Notes: generated from the letters alone by a model not told the origin. Positions 1-9,142 are shown, counted from the first letter of the stretch. The stretch: 52,008 bases of DNA from Opitutales bacterium (GCA_020831585.1 JAFIGE010000017.1:1-52008), one strand, 5' to 3'. A program made the numbers and translations.

Positions 1-161
1 CCCTTTTCGCCAACGACCTTCGCCGCCACGGTGCCCTGCACGAGTATTACCAACCGGAAAACGGCGAACCCGTCCTCAACTGCGGCTTCCAAAACTGGAA
101 CTACCTCGTCCTCATCATGGCCGCCTGGCGCGAAGAACGCCCCCACGTGACGGAGTTTTGA
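1..161 (+). CDS. C-terminal end of a GH63/trehalase-like glycoside hydrolase (5' cut by window)
   Basis: An open frame enters from the left edge (first full codon at 3) and ends at TGA 159-161, giving 52 residues. The segment HEYYQPENGEPVLN followed by GFQNWNYLVL resembles the end of the (alpha/alpha)6-barrel of clan GH-G enzymes (GH63/GH37, mannosylglycerate-hydrolase-like), where a Glu-Tyr-Tyr motif and an Asn-Trp-Asn motif lie near the C-terminus. Codon use is strongly GC-ending, so the frame is very probably real. Seen: frame and motifs. Inferred: family. The enzyme would fit the carbohydrate genes that follow. Another (alpha/alpha)6 glycosidase family cannot be excluded from so short a piece. 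Confidence 0.55.
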   Translation, partial: LFANDLRRHGALHEYYQPENGEPVLNCGFQNWNYLVLIMAAWREERPHVTEF

Positions 162-215
162 GGGGATTGTGCGGGAAAGCGCCAAGAGCTCGCCGCCCTC
201 CGGGGTGCCTCCACT

Positions 216-3200
216 TCAATCGGCCTTTATCGCCAACCGGAGAAACACCGGGCTCGCACTCAGGGCTTCCGCCCGGACCTCAAAGTAGGCGAAGTCCGTG
301 TCCTCACCGATCAAAGAAACGGATTCGGCGGAGACAGCCTGCCACACCTCCAGGTCACCTGACCTCTCGGGCCAGAGGGAAAAGCCTACGGTGCCCTTGG
401 CCACGCGGAACTGGAGGGTAAGCGTGCTGGCATTGTCGTGAACCAGCGTGGCCGCGTCTGAGAGCACGGCCTGCCCCGGTGTCAGGCCAAAGAGGTAGCT
501 TTCGAGGTTGGTGAGCTGGCCCCCGCCGGGCCGATCCATGTGCCCGCGTTCATGCGCCGGCAGATGCGGGAACCCTGCTATCCACGCATCGAAGGCCGGA
601 GGCTCTTCGTTGGCGTTGCGGTTCACCTGATGCACCTCCACATAGTCCAGGTAGAAGTGGCCGCGCGATTCCCGCAGATGGGGATATGGCCGGGGAGCAC
701 CGGACACCACAGGCCGGTTGGGCACCACGCGAAAACGCACGGTGTGTTCCCCATACGGAAGCAGGCCCGTCGAATACACCATCCGCTGGAACATGTGCCG
801 GACGGGCACCTCGAAGACCGCCTCGGGCGTGGTCATGTCGTTCACGTAGACTTCGCAAACAGGGAACTGGCCGGAGGATCCGCCTTCAAAGACATCGGCG
901 GCATAGATATCCAGCTGCACTCCGGTGAAGGTGATTTCAAACTGTCCGCGGGGACGGAAATAATCGGTGCTCTTGTGCACGGAGTTCAAATGGGCGTCTC
1001 CGGGTTGATAAACGACCCCGCCCTGGAGCGCCTTGTCGCTGAGGTCGTAGGCAACCATATCGGAAAAATTGATACGCGTATCGGTGTTGTTGATACGCAC
1101 GCGCTCGATCCCGTAGGTGAACTCCACGCGGTTGCTCACGCGGGTTTGCCCGTCAACGGTGATCTCGGCGTGCAGGTTGTGGGCCCCTTGGGGGGCATGG
1201 CTCCACTCGAAGTTTATCTGCCCGGAACCCCCGCTGGCCGCAGCGATCTCGATACCGTTGGCAAAGAGCCGGAGGCTGTCGATACCGCTGCCGGTGAAGT
1301 CGGCACCGCGCACCTGGATCGACACCGTTTCGCCGCGGGCGATGGTCGCCCCGTGCGCGGGCCAGGTGATCTCGGCCGACGCCACCTCGCCGGGCAAACG
1401 GAGGCCCAATTGCGCGGCGTGCAGGTCGGTGATCGCGGGAGTCGTGTTCGGCTCCACGATGAGGACACCTTTCTCGCCGTTGGTCACGCCACGGGCGTTG
1501 TTGAAGCTGTGATCGATGGGCCCCCGGACGCCCACGAGGGCACCATTGGGCATGAGCTTGGGCATGTTTACCCAGATCCCGACTTCGACATCCATGTTCC
1601 AGTGCACGGCGCGGCGACCGAGGGCGGGACCGGCCCTTGTGTTGCCCCCCTGCTCAGCGGTATTCCGAATGAGGACCTGGTTGGTGTGGATGACATCGAA
1701 AGGGACGGCCCGGTGGTAATCGAAGCAGCCGTGCTCCATATAGCTGTTCTTGTGTACGTTGCCACTGGTGAACCACTCCGTGAGCAGGCCCATGTGGCCC
1801 CGCATTCCCCCATGCGCCGCGGCGGGGACAAAGAAACGAATATCCTCGATGAGGTTGTCGGCCGATTCCACCCGCGAGTTGATGAGGTTGTGCACGGAGC
1901 GGTTGGTCTCGTTGCGAATCGTGATATCGGAAATGGTCAGGTGTTTGCACGCGGAGGAGACGACGGACACGTGGTTGTCGATCGTTTCGAGGTTGCGTAC
2001 CCATCCGTTGACGACGCGGTTGAGGTGCACGGCGGTGAATCCACCGCTGAACTGCTCACGCCATTCTTCGATGGCGGGATAGACCTTCATGTCGTCGAGA
2101 AGCAGGGTCTTGCCGTTGTCCGCGTTGCCTCCGTTGATGCGGAAGGTGATCTCCATCGTGGGGTCGTTGTTGTTCTTCGCATAGATCGCAAAGTCGACCC
2201 ACTCCGAGTTCGTCAGGTTGGCCGTATCGACGAGATTGAGGTGCGAGGTGACACCGTCGACAAGGATGGAATACGAACTGGCCGTTCCGAGGCGGGCGCG
2301 CCCGGTGATGTAAATATGCGTCCAGCTGGACAAGTTGCCCAGGGTGAAGGTCATCGAGCCGTTGGCTGCGGTTTGCGTGAGCACCGCGATACGGCCACCG
2401 TCACGCCCTGGGCCGCCGTCGGCAACAGTGGCGTTTTGCAGGGTCCAGCCGCTGCTGCTGAATGAGCCGTTCTGCGAAAAGCTGAAGTTTCCGGAGTAGG
2501 GCGGACCATCGATGTATTCAATCGTGTTGTAGCCGCGTACTGTCAGGTGCTCCACCCCCACGTTGCGCAGGTGCGCGCCCAACGCATAGACCTCGCTCTT
2601 CCAGTCGATACCATCCGTGCTGCCGTCCTTGATGGCCACGCGCAGGGGCTGGCGCAGGCTAATGGTATTGCCCAAAACCGAGGCCACTTCCACCGGCCAC
2701 TGATAGCGGTTGTAAAGATTCGGCCGCAACCATTCTCCCGTCCCCGCCTGGCTCCAGTTTTGAATACTCCAGGCCGGATAATCGGCCACTTCCTTCGGCA
2801 GGGTGAAGTCGGCGTCGAGCCGCCAGTGCAGCATGATCATCTGGCCCGGCTGGATGCCGCTGGTATCGGTGAGCGTGAGCGTACGGGCACCGCGCGGGTA
2901 TTCCCCGACAATCTCCGCGAGCTTTTGCGCACGCCGCCAGTATTCCCAGGGGTGCGGGTCGTTGCCGTTGAAGATCCCACCCACGGGGTGATCGAAGCGC
3001 CAGGTGTCCCAGGGCAGGAAATCAAAGGTATCCAGCCCCCGGTGACGGTTGATAAAGAGATCCGCGTCCGGACTGACCCAGATGTGCCCACCGGTCCACG
3101 ACCATGGATTGGAGCCTGTATTGCGGTGGGTGAGGATCTCCGCCAGGTTTCGTTTGAAATCGAGGATGGTCGCCGCGGCGGTGCCGTTTTTCTCCTTCGT

Positions 3201-3587
3201 GCCCACTCCGCGCAGAACCACACCGCTGTGGCGGATGAGAATGACACCCTGAAACTCATAGCGCCCAGCCGGAGCCAGCACCGCACCACCGCCCAGCTCT
3301 CCGGCAAAATCCAGCGCAGCTTGAAATGCAGCGGTGTTATCGAAACCGGGCACGGCCTGCGCCCCGAAATCCAAAACATTGGCCACTACCGGCAGGTCCG
3401 GGATCGGAAACTCCCCGCGCATGTAGCCGGCAAAACTGTTGTTGGGCACGTGCGTGTGGTTGTCGGGATTGGCCACATAGCTCTGCCACAGATCCTCTGC
3501 TGTGAGTGCAAGCAAGGAGGGCACGAAAACGAGAGCGAGAAGCCAACTGCACCTGTGCAGCAAACGACGGTTGAGGGGGGGATTCAT
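216..3587 (-). CDS. Secreted pectate-lyase-superfamily beta-helix protein with accessory beta-sandwich modules
   Basis: A 1123-residue protein starting at the ATG at 3587, directly before a classic signal peptide (MNPPLNRRLLHRC, hydrophobic core, cleavage near Leu-Ala-Leu-Thr-Ala). A frame extension to a TTG at 3638 adds nothing signal-like and was not used. The early part has the pectate-lyase-superfamily entry signature (DFGAQAVPGFDNTAAFQAAL, then GGGAVLAPAGRYEF), which opens a right-handed parallel beta-helix. At about residues 366-500 a Ser/Gly/Asn-rich beta-sandwich resembling a carbohydrate-binding module seems inserted before the helix resumes. An Ig-like module and a second sandwich follow, and the protein ends with a short module (SLWPERSGDLEVWQAV ... 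FLRLAIK) like the end of the protein at 9792. Probable role: extracellular binding or cleavage of an acidic polysaccharide. Catalytic residues could not be assigned. It is divergent from the GH50-like gene. Confidence 0.8.
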   Translation of the reverse strand: MNPPLNRRLLHRCSWLLALVFVPSLLALTAEDLWQSYVANPDNHTHVPNNSFAGYMRGEFPIPDLPVVANVLDFGAQAVPGFDNTAAFQAALDFAGELGGGAVLAPAGRYEFQGVILIRHSGVVLRGVGTKEKNGTAAATILDFKRNLAEILTHRNTGSNPWSWTGGHIWVSPDADLFINRHRGLDTFDFLPWDTWRFDHPVGGIFNGNDPHPWEYWRRAQKLAEIVGEYPRGARTLTLTDTSGIQPGQMIMLHWRLDADFTLPKEVADYPAWSIQNWSQAGTGEWLRPNLYNRYQWPVEVASVLGNTISLRQPLRVAIKDGSTDGIDWKSEVYALGAHLRNVGVEHLTVRGYNTIEYIDGPPYSGNFSFSQNGSFSSSGWTLQNATVADGGPGRDGGRIAVLTQTAANGSMTFTLGNLSSWTHIYITGRARLGTASSYSILVDGVTSHLNLVDTANLTNSEWVDFAIYAKNNNDPTMEITFRINGGNADNGKTLLLDDMKVYPAIEEWREQFSGGFTAVHLNRVVNGWVRNLETIDNHVSVVSSACKHLTISDITIRNETNRSVHNLINSRVESADNLIEDIRFFVPAAAHGGMRGHMGLLTEWFTSGNVHKNSYMEHGCFDYHRAVPFDVIHTNQVLIRNTAEQGGNTRAGPALGRRAVHWNMDVEVGIWVNMPKLMPNGALVGVRGPIDHSFNNARGVTNGEKGVLIVEPNTTPAITDLHAAQLGLRLPGEVASAEITWPAHGATIARGETVSIQVRGADFTGSGIDSLRLFANGIEIAAASGGSGQINFEWSHAPQGAHNLHAEITVDGQTRVSNRVEFTYGIERVRINNTDTRINFSDMVAYDLSDKALQGGVVYQPGDAHLNSVHKSTDYFRPRGQFEITFTGVQLDIYAADVFEGGSSGQFPVCEVYVNDMTTPEAVFEVPVRHMFQRMVYSTGLLPYGEHTVRFRVVPNRPVVSGAPRPYPHLRESRGHFYLDYVEVHQVNRNANEEPPAFDAWIAGFPHLPAHERGHMDRPGGGQLTNLESYLFGLTPGQAVLSDAATLVHDNASTLTLQFRVAKGTVGFSLWPERSGDLEVWQAVSAESVSLIGEDTDFAYFEVRAEALSASPVFLRLAIKAD

Positions 3588-3688
3588 GGTGAAACGAGGG
3601 GCCGGAGTGGGTTGAAAAGGGTGAATACGGGGGCGCAAAGAATTTAGCAGAATCCCGCCTGGATGTCTTCATTCAAATCCGTTTAAAA

Positions 3689-3702
3689 TTCCTAATTTTG
3701 CG
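3689..3702 (+). promoter_or_regulatory. Candidate operator motif TTCCTAATTTTGCG
   Basis: This motif lies in the 186-bp divergent gap between the beta-helix gene (ATG 3587) and the GH50-like gene (ATG 3774). Thirteen of 14 bases match the site at 14646, and the ATTTTGCG core is shared with the site at 7361. Both of those sit in the control regions of XylR-like regulators. A regulatory role is inferred only from position and recurrence. Confidence 0.35.
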
Positions 3703-3773
3703 TTATCGCAGGTAATCAAAAGAGTTGGGCTAACGGATTGACAATTCGAGATGAAACCTGAGGGTGACCCCCA

Positions 3774-5597
3774 ATGAATCAACAAGCTCCCCGTGAACCC
3801 ATTTCCGCTGATTGGGCTTTTGCACAAGTGGAAAAGACGACAATCACTGAACGGTTTGAGGCCCGGCAAGCTGGTGGCGGCGAGCTCATTACGGACAGCT
3901 CCATTCGTAGTGAGGGCCTTGATTGGGGTGTTGATGGAAATGCTTTGCACATTCACTCAATTGCGAATGAAGCAGAATCGGCCCACTGGCAAGCAGCCCC
4001 TTCTGCCCTGGGTCTCCCCGGGGGTTGGGAGGGGATGGAAACACTCGAGCTGTCCAATTCCGCAGGGCCGGGCAAGATGGAGGTTCGGCTGGAAGTGGTG
4101 GGGGCAAGAAACCTCCTCTCGAGCGACTGGGTGCCCGCCGGGCAAACGATTCGCCTGGCTCTGGGCGAGCTTCCGCTCACTGCCGGGCATCGTCCTCCCT
4201 TCGAGCCCTCCGCGATTCGCATCCACGTCCGCATTGGCGGCGACCCGGCAAACGCCGACCTGCGTTGTAATGCGCTGATCCTGAGGCCCGCTGCCATCCC
4301 GACCCAAGAGCCGGTGCTGGATCGCTTCGGCCAGCGCCTTCGCGCCGAATGGCCCGGCAAGGTTCACACCGAAGCCGATCTGCGCGCACACCTGGAGGCC
4401 GAACTGCGTGATTTCAGGCAGTTTGATCGCAGCGCTCTCGGTCGCTTTGGCGGGTGGAAGACACCATCGCCCTTGCCGGCAACAGGATTCTTTCGCGTCG
4501 AGAGCTGGAATGGCCGCTGGTTCTTTGCCGACCCCGAGGGCCTTCCATTTTGGTCCCTCGGTGTCACCGGAATCCGCTTAAGCGATTATACGCCGTTCCT
4601 CGGGCGGGAATGGCTTTTTGCGGAATTGCCTTCCCCGGATGGCCCGGAGTCCTCTGCTTATATGCGCCGGCCGCTTGTCGAGGAAGGTCCGCCCGACTGC
4701 CTCAGCTTTTACCGCCTCAATGTGCTGCGCAAATACGGCAGCATCGATGCCTGGCGAAAACACCTCTACGAGCGGTTGCCCGCATGGGGATTCAACACCG
4801 CAGGCAATTGGTCGGGCGAAATGCTGGATCAGAAATCCATCCCCTACACCCGCTGGCTGCGGACGAACGGCAGCGGAGCCCCTCTCATCTCTCGCCATTT
4901 TCCCGATGTTTTTGATCCCGCCTGGGATGCCTGGTTCGATGAGTGCTGCGCCAAAGAGGCGGCACCCCACCGGGAGGATCCCTGGATTCTGGGCTGGTTT
5001 GTGGACAACGAACTGCCCTGGGCAAAGATGAACTTTGCCCCCGCAGGCGAAAATCCCGAGGCCTTCTACGCCCGCTATGCCGAAACCTACTTCGCCAAGG
5101 TTGCGCAGACACTGAAAAAATACGTGCCGAACCATCTTTATCTCGGCTGCCGTTTTGTGCGCAATCCCCCCGCCGAGTACATTGTGCAGGCAGCCGGTCG
5201 CTACTGCGACGCGGTCACGGTGAATTGCTACTCCCTGGTGCCGCCACCCGAGGAATTCCGCTATTGGCATGAAACCTGTGGCAAACCCATCCTCATCGGC
5301 GAACACCACCTGCCCCTCGCCTCGGCCCGTCAACTGTCCCCTCTGTATCAGGCTTTCACTACATCCGAGCGGGAAACCTTCTACCTCGAATACCTCCGCA
5401 GTTGGGCCACCACTCCTTTTTCCCTGGGTGCGCACTGGTTCCAGTGGGGGGATCAAGTCGGCACAGGGCGCGCTGATGGGGAAAACCAAACCATCGGATT
5501 TGTGGACATCACCGACCAACCCCACTCCGATCTGTTGAACGCGCTCAAGGTCGCGCGGACGAACCTTTCATCCTGGTTAGGCCTGTCTCATCCCTAG
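3774..5597 (+). CDS. GH50-type (beta-agarase-like) glycoside hydrolase, cytoplasmic
   Basis: A 607-residue protein with no signal peptide. The N-terminal ~180 residues form a beta-rich sandwich-like region; the rest is a clan GH-A (beta/alpha)8 barrel. Signatures I associate with GH50 agarases are visible: GWFVDNELPW with the presumed acid/base Glu413, YLGCRF, NCYS, GKPILIGEHH with the presumed nucleophile Glu510, and the late AHWFQWGDQ followed by DGENQTIGFVDITD. GH50 enzymes usually release neoagaro-oligosaccharides from agar; without a secretion signal this one probably acts on imported oligosaccharides, and the true substrate could be another galactan. Start chosen at ATG 3774, preceded by a GAGGGTG Shine-Dalgarno-like stretch. 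Divergent from the secreted beta-helix gene; the sulfatase at 21650 would suit a sulfated galactan. Confidence 0.75.
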   Translation: MNQQAPREPISADWAFAQVEKTTITERFEARQAGGGELITDSSIRSEGLDWGVDGNALHIHSIANEAESAHWQAAPSALGLPGGWEGMETLELSNSAGPGKMEVRLEVVGARNLLSSDWVPAGQTIRLALGELPLTAGHRPPFEPSAIRIHVRIGGDPANADLRCNALILRPAAIPTQEPVLDRFGQRLRAEWPGKVHTEADLRAHLEAELRDFRQFDRSALGRFGGWKTPSPLPATGFFRVESWNGRWFFADPEGLPFWSLGVTGIRLSDYTPFLGREWLFAELPSPDGPESSAYMRRPLVEEGPPDCLSFYRLNVLRKYGSIDAWRKHLYERLPAWGFNTAGNWSGEMLDQKSIPYTRWLRTNGSGAPLISRHFPDVFDPAWDAWFDECCAKEAAPHREDPWILGWFVDNELPWAKMNFAPAGENPEAFYARYAETYFAKVAQTLKKYVPNHLYLGCRFVRNPPAEYIVQAAGRYCDAVTVNCYSLVPPPEEFRYWHETCGKPILIGEHHLPLASARQLSPLYQAFTTSERETFYLEYLRSWATTPFSLGAHWFQWGDQVGTGRADGENQTIGFVDITDQPHSDLLNALKVARTNLSSWLGLSHP

Positions 5598-5648
5598 CGC
5601 CCGGCGGCCGCTGACCAGGGGTCTCAAAATTGTTAGGCCATGAATTGC

Positions 5649-5853
5649 TTCAGCGCCAAAGGCGCGTCCGATACCAGCCCAGGCCGACGGCCTGGGTGGG
5701 CTCGACTCGACTCTACAAGAATGAGGGCTGAAGGCCCGACTTAAATGGGGCGGCCTAAAAGATAGATTGGGCTTTCAGCCCTACGGATGGGGGATGTGCG
5801 AATGTCCCAGAGCGTTGCTCTGGGCTGGTATAGGGCGCGCCTTCGGCGCTCAA
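5649..5853. repeat. MITE-like element with 34-bp imperfect terminal inverted repeats, in the 5598-6053 gene-free gap
   Basis: The left end (5649-5682) and the reverse complement of the right end (5820-5853) agree at 30 of 34 positions. Inside are small hairpins: CCCAGGCC/GGCCTGGG (5678-5696), a GGGCT-gaa-GGCCC hairpin near 5723, and CCCAGAGC/GCTCTGGG (5806-5824). No frame of gene quality is present. No target-site duplication was found. The rest of the gap (5854-6053) has another hairpin, TTCGGGT/ACCCGAA (5931-5953), and nothing else recognisable. It may be a non-autonomous mobile element or a REP-like cluster mobilised by a RAYT transposase such as the one at 32507. Confidence 0.6.
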
Positions 5854-6053
5854 ACCTTTCATCCGTTCCGCCTGAATTTCACCGACGATGTTCGTGCGGT
5901 TCTACCGGAGTAAGGAGTCCTGAGGCTGGTTTCGGGTGGGCCTTTGACCCGAAGGCCCGAGCGCCGATCACATTGAGCAATGTTTCTTCTGGTTGGAGAC
6001 CATGAGTCTACTCGGCGCGCCCCCCGCACGGGTGCGTGCGCAACCGCTTGTCC

Positions 6054-7193
6054 CTAGCTCATAGCAGGCCGGACACGTTCCCGGAAGGCAGAAGGAGTTT
6101 CGCCCGTTTCCCGCTTGTAGACTTTGCTGAACCCGGACTGATCCGGTATTCCGGTCAGGTCGGCGATCTCTTTGATGGAAAGCCTGGTTGATGCCAGCAG
6201 GTCGCGCGCCTTGTTGATCCGGGCATCAGTGAGTTCGTTGAGCAAAGACCGATGGGTGGCTTTGCGGAAACGGGTTTCGAGGGTCCGCCGGGAGACGTTG
6301 AGTTCCGCCAAAAGCGAAAACACATCCGGAAAGTCAGCGATGCGGCTCTGAATAAGGCGCATCGTGCGCAGGACCAAGGCATCCTCAATGGCCAGCGCAT
6401 CGGTTGAGCGACGGGGAACGATGGATTGCGGCGCAATCAAAAGCGGCGTGGCCGGAGCATTTTCACCGCGATGCAACCGATGGATGAGGTCCGCTGCCTC
6501 AAAACCGATGCGTTCGCCCGACAGACGGATGCTGGAAAGTCCGATCGGGCTGAGTGAGTTTTGGAATGTGTCATTATCCACGCCCAAAACGGCCAGACGA
6601 GACGGAACCGTGGTCAGCGGAGCCGCCAACCGGTCGATCAGCAACCGGGCGTGATGATCCGAGGCGCAGACCATGGCGGTGCGGGTATCCAGATCGAGAA
6701 TCCGGTCAATGGACCGGGCATCCATCGAACCGACGTCAAAGCAATGACAGGGCAGCCCCAGCTCCTTCACGCGCAGACGATAACCCGCCTCCCGGACATT
6801 GGAAAACTCAAGTGCGGATGACCCGAAAAAGGCGATGGTGCGGTAGCCCCTGTTGTAAAAGTAGTCCACCCCCACTCTTCCAATCCGCAGATCGTCATTG
6901 ATAACTTTGGGCACGCGGAGCAGGGGGTTCCGGTTGGAAATGCAGACGATGTTTCGGGAAAAATTGCGCTGTAAACAATCGATGGCCTCATCATCCAGAA
7001 AAAACGCCACCACGCCAATAAACCGAATGTCGGGCGAATGCTTGAAGAGCCTGGGGTCCTGCTCGTATTCGCTGATCAGGTTGATGCCAAATTGTGGATG
7101 CCGTTCACACCATTGGCGCATCCCCACCAAGGCCTGCCGCGCAAGCTCCAGCGTGCCCGGAAGAATCGCGCCGATATACGCGTTTGCGCGCAT
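6054..7193 (-). CDS. XylR-like transcription regulator (LacI-type sensor plus AraC-type HTH)
   Basis: A 379-residue protein from the ATG at 7193, which has AAAGGG seven bases upstream. A longer start at ATG 7277 would add a 28-residue low-complexity tail and is possible. About residues 1-250 form a periplasmic-binding-protein-like sugar sensor (AYIGAILPG, then VCASDHHARLL, AVLGVDNDTFQNSLSPIGLSS), the type found in LacI and XylR. The last ~100 residues are a double helix-turn-helix AraC domain (ARDLLASTRLSIKEIADLTG, SKVYKRETGETPSAFR). In XylR-like proteins the sensor binds a sugar and the AraC domain binds DNA, usually near its own gene. It is divergent from the PEP-CTERM gene at 7510, with a candidate operator between them. 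The ligand cannot be read from the sequence. Confidence 0.85.
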   Translation of the reverse strand: MRANAYIGAILPGTLELARQALVGMRQWCERHPQFGINLISEYEQDPRLFKHSPDIRFIGVVAFFLDDEAIDCLQRNFSRNIVCISNRNPLLRVPKVINDDLRIGRVGVDYFYNRGYRTIAFFGSSALEFSNVREAGYRLRVKELGLPCHCFDVGSMDARSIDRILDLDTRTAMVCASDHHARLLIDRLAAPLTTVPSRLAVLGVDNDTFQNSLSPIGLSSIRLSGERIGFEAADLIHRLHRGENAPATPLLIAPQSIVPRRSTDALAIEDALVLRTMRLIQSRIADFPDVFSLLAELNVSRRTLETRFRKATHRSLLNELTDARINKARDLLASTRLSIKEIADLTGIPDQSGFSKVYKRETGETPSAFRERVRPAMS

Positions 7194-7360
7194 GGCCGGA
7201 CCCTTTGCGCATTGGGGAGGTGCGCAATTTGACCGCTCCCGGCTGTTGTCATCAGCAGCAGATGATCGCTTCCGCATGAATCCATTAGGACAGGAACCCC
7301 GCGTATCGATCAACCCTAATCAGTGCACCCATCCAGTCCTTCGGAGGAGATGGAACCGAT

Positions 7361-7375
7361 CATTTGATTTTGCGC
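7361..7375 (+). promoter_or_regulatory. Candidate operator motif CATTTGATTTTGCGC
   Basis: Located between the XylR-like regulator (6054-7193) and the PEP-CTERM gene (7510). It shares the exact 11-mer TGATTTTGCGC with the site at 14646-14660, which lies in front of the second XylR-like gene. The bases that follow (AAATA) make a partly palindromic TTTGCGCAAA core at 7369-7378. Assignment as an operator is inference. Confidence 0.4.
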
Positions 7376-7509
7376 AAATATCCAAAACAAACCAGCGGAA
7401 TCTCCATAGACCTGGGTGAGCGCTTAGGGTAGAATCACCAACCATCGCTATCACGATTTCCCATCACATCTGAAAACACAATGGAGCAACAAAACAACCC
7501 ATCCTTATT

Positions 7510-8322
7510 ATGAAAAAAAACCGATCACCCCTCCTAGCCACCGCCGGACTCATGCTGTTCGCGGCGACAGTGGCGCACTCGCAAGTTTCATTAATCGTGC
7601 CATTCAATGATGGCGACCTTTCGAATTTCAGGAACGAAACGCCCGCCAACTGGTCGATTGTCTCTGGAAGCGGAGCCCTCACCGCTGCAAGCGACGGAGA
7701 TATCGACAGCATCAACGGCACATACCTGAACCAGTCGTTTTCTCTGCCGGCCAATGGTTTTTCGCTGACTCTTGAGGCCACATACCTATGGCATGGCAGA
7801 AATATCCGTGCCAGCAATGTCGATGCGCTGCGGATTGGTCTCACGACCAGCTCCACAGGGGATGCCCTGCCAGAATATAGCGGAGTGCTTCGACCGACAG
7901 CTTCCGGCAATCGCAACCACCGTGTGGGCAATTACTCCGGCACAAATCTCGTGCAGTCGGGTTCGAATACCAACATCACCAACTCAGCTGTCCCCCTGAT
8001 CCTGGAAACAGTCTTCACGCGCGTCTCCCCGACAGAGATGACGATGGCCACTACCTTATGGAATGACGGCAAATTGACTACCCAGATCCCCACGGTTACG
8101 CGCTCAATTACCGTTGCAGAAGGCTATTTTGACAACCCGTTCTTCGCTGGTCTCTTCATCAACGGAGATGCGTCGCGCGAGGACTTGACAACTTGGACGA
8201 GTGAAATCCGGATCGACAATTTCACTGTCACCGCCATCCCCGAGCCCCGCGTCTACGCCGCGCTCTTCGGTCTCTTCGCGCTCGGCTTTGTGATCTGGCG
8301 CCGCCGCCGCTTGACCCGCTAA
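7510..8322 (+). CDS. PEP-CTERM sorting-signal secreted protein
   Basis: A 270-residue protein with an N-terminal signal peptide (MKKNRSPLLATAGLMLFA, cleavage near AHS-QVS) and a textbook PEP-CTERM tail: Ile-Pro-Glu-Pro, then the hydrophobic stretch YAALFGLFALGFVIW and a final Arg-rich cluster. Such tails are known to be processed by exosortase EpsH/XrtA-type systems and link the protein to exopolysaccharide export. The middle is a beta-rich domain (WSIVSGSGALTAASDGDI, SLTLEATYLWHG) that could be a lectin-like sandwich, but I do not recognise it. No exosortase gene is in the window. It is divergent from the XylR-like regulator and followed by a strong terminator, so it is probably monocistronic. 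Confidence 0.85.
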   Translation: MKKNRSPLLATAGLMLFAATVAHSQVSLIVPFNDGDLSNFRNETPANWSIVSGSGALTAASDGDIDSINGTYLNQSFSLPANGFSLTLEATYLWHGRNIRASNVDALRIGLTTSSTGDALPEYSGVLRPTASGNRNHRVGNYSGTNLVQSGSNTNITNSAVPLILETVFTRVSPTEMTMATTLWNDGKLTTQIPTVTRSITVAEGYFDNPFFAGLFINGDASREDLTTWTSEIRIDNFTVTAIPEPRVYAALFGLFALGFVIWRRRRLTR

Positions 8323-8356
8323 ACGCGGTTATCACTCAGATCCCCTTAACTCAGGG

Positions 8357-8386
8357 CTCAGGATAGATTCCTGAGTCCTTTTTTTT
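8357..8386 (+). terminator. Rho-independent terminator of the PEP-CTERM gene
   Basis: Perfect 7-bp stem CTCAGGA/TCCTGAG... read as CTCAGGA (8358-8363 with flanking C8357) pairing with 8369-8375, a 5-nt TAGAT loop, then an uninterrupted T-run from 8379 to 8386. It lies 35 bp past the stop codon of the PEP-CTERM gene. Confidence 0.85.
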
Positions 8387-8581
8387 GGTCTCGGGGCCAA
8401 TACCCAGTTTCCCAGGGTATCCTCGCTACTATGGCCCCTGCTGACGCCTCCGGCGCTCTCACACCTGAGGTCTCCCCGGGTAAGGTGCATGAACTTTCGG
8501 CCCGTGCCGCACGGCTCTACCTGATGCGTCTTTCGGTGCCGGTCGGATTTCGCATTTCCGCGTACGCTTCGACTCGGCTGA

Positions 8582-8794
8582 GCGCGTCGCGGGCCGCCGC
8601 CCGCACGCAACTCCCCCAACTCCTCGCCCGGGGCCGCCGCCCAGGGAAAGCAAGTCTACCGGGACGCCAGCCTCGGCGGCAAAACCACCGAGTGCCCATC
8701 GCGCCACGGCAAACCCTACGGCGACGCCTGGACCGACCCGCCCCCATCCACTCCACCGGCCGGTCAAATTTGGAGATCCGGTGAGGGAACGTAA
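8582..8794 (+). pseudogene. Possible remnant coding fragment without start codon
   Basis: Within the 8387-8809 gap, one frame is open from after a TGA (8579) to TAA (8792-8794), about 70 codons with no ATG. From about 8645 its codon use is like that of real genes here (mostly G/C third positions) and it reads GKQVYRDASLGGKTTECPSR and HGKPYGDAWTDPPP. I do not recognise the family. It looks like the 3' end of a decayed gene. Two other frames through this region were rejected as Arg/Pro-rich artefacts. Nothing else is visible in the gap. Confidence 0.3.
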
Positions 8795-8809
8795 AGAGAT
8801 CACGCGGCT

Positions 8810-9142
8810 TTAGCCGTTGTGATCCTCGCCTGGTTGGGTCTTTGGCTTGTCCAAGTGGCGACGAATGAACTCGGGGTCACGTCTCAGGTCGACGACTGCA
8901 TAGACAGTGACCGTCTTTTCGTCGGAAGTGTAAAATATCCCATATGGAAATACACGCGACAAGCTTCGGTAGAACTGACGATGGACAATTTGGTGCATAC
9001 CGCCTGATAATTTGAGCTCTTCGATATCCGACCTGATGCACGACGTGAAATAGTCTCCCAGTCCCGGATCTTGCTGCTCGTAAAACAAAAAACCTTCATT
9101 CAGATCGGACAGGGCATCTGATGAAATCCGAATTTTCTTCAT
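8810..9142 (-). CDS. ParE/RelE-superfamily toxin
   Basis: A 110-residue small basic protein starting MKKIRISSDALSDLNEGFLF at ATG 9142. The pattern of an N-terminal strand, a helix with Asp/Glu-rich turn (ALSDLNEGFLFYEQQDPGLG), then the central strands (YRSLSRVFPYGIFYTSDEKT) and a late VYAVVDLRRDPEFIRRHL matches the ParE/RelE toxin fold. ParE members poison gyrase and RelE members cut mRNA on the ribosome; which applies is not decidable here. The start overlaps the stop of the upstream antitoxin by four bases (ATGA), typical of translational coupling in type II modules. An upstream extension to 9175 was rejected because it would run into the antitoxin frame. Confidence 0.85.
   Translation of the reverse strand: MKKIRISSDALSDLNEGFLFYEQQDPGLGDYFTSCIRSDIEELKLSGGMHQIVHRQFYRSLSRVFPYGIFYTSDEKTVTVYAVVDLRRDPEFIRRHLDKPKTQPGEDHNG

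Noticed and set aside
540-2465. 641-aa plus-strand frame opposite the beta-helix gene
   Set aside because: Low-complexity His/Val/Gly-rich product with no family; it is the shadow of the minus-strand secreted protein, which has a signal peptide and domains.
3738-3743. TTGACA as a possible -35 box for the GH50-like gene
   Set aside because: No -10 element at a sensible distance (16-18 bp) was found.
8431-8803. Arg/Pro-rich frames on both strands
   Set aside because: Composition typical of GC-rich non-coding frames; a different frame (8582-8794) has better codon use.
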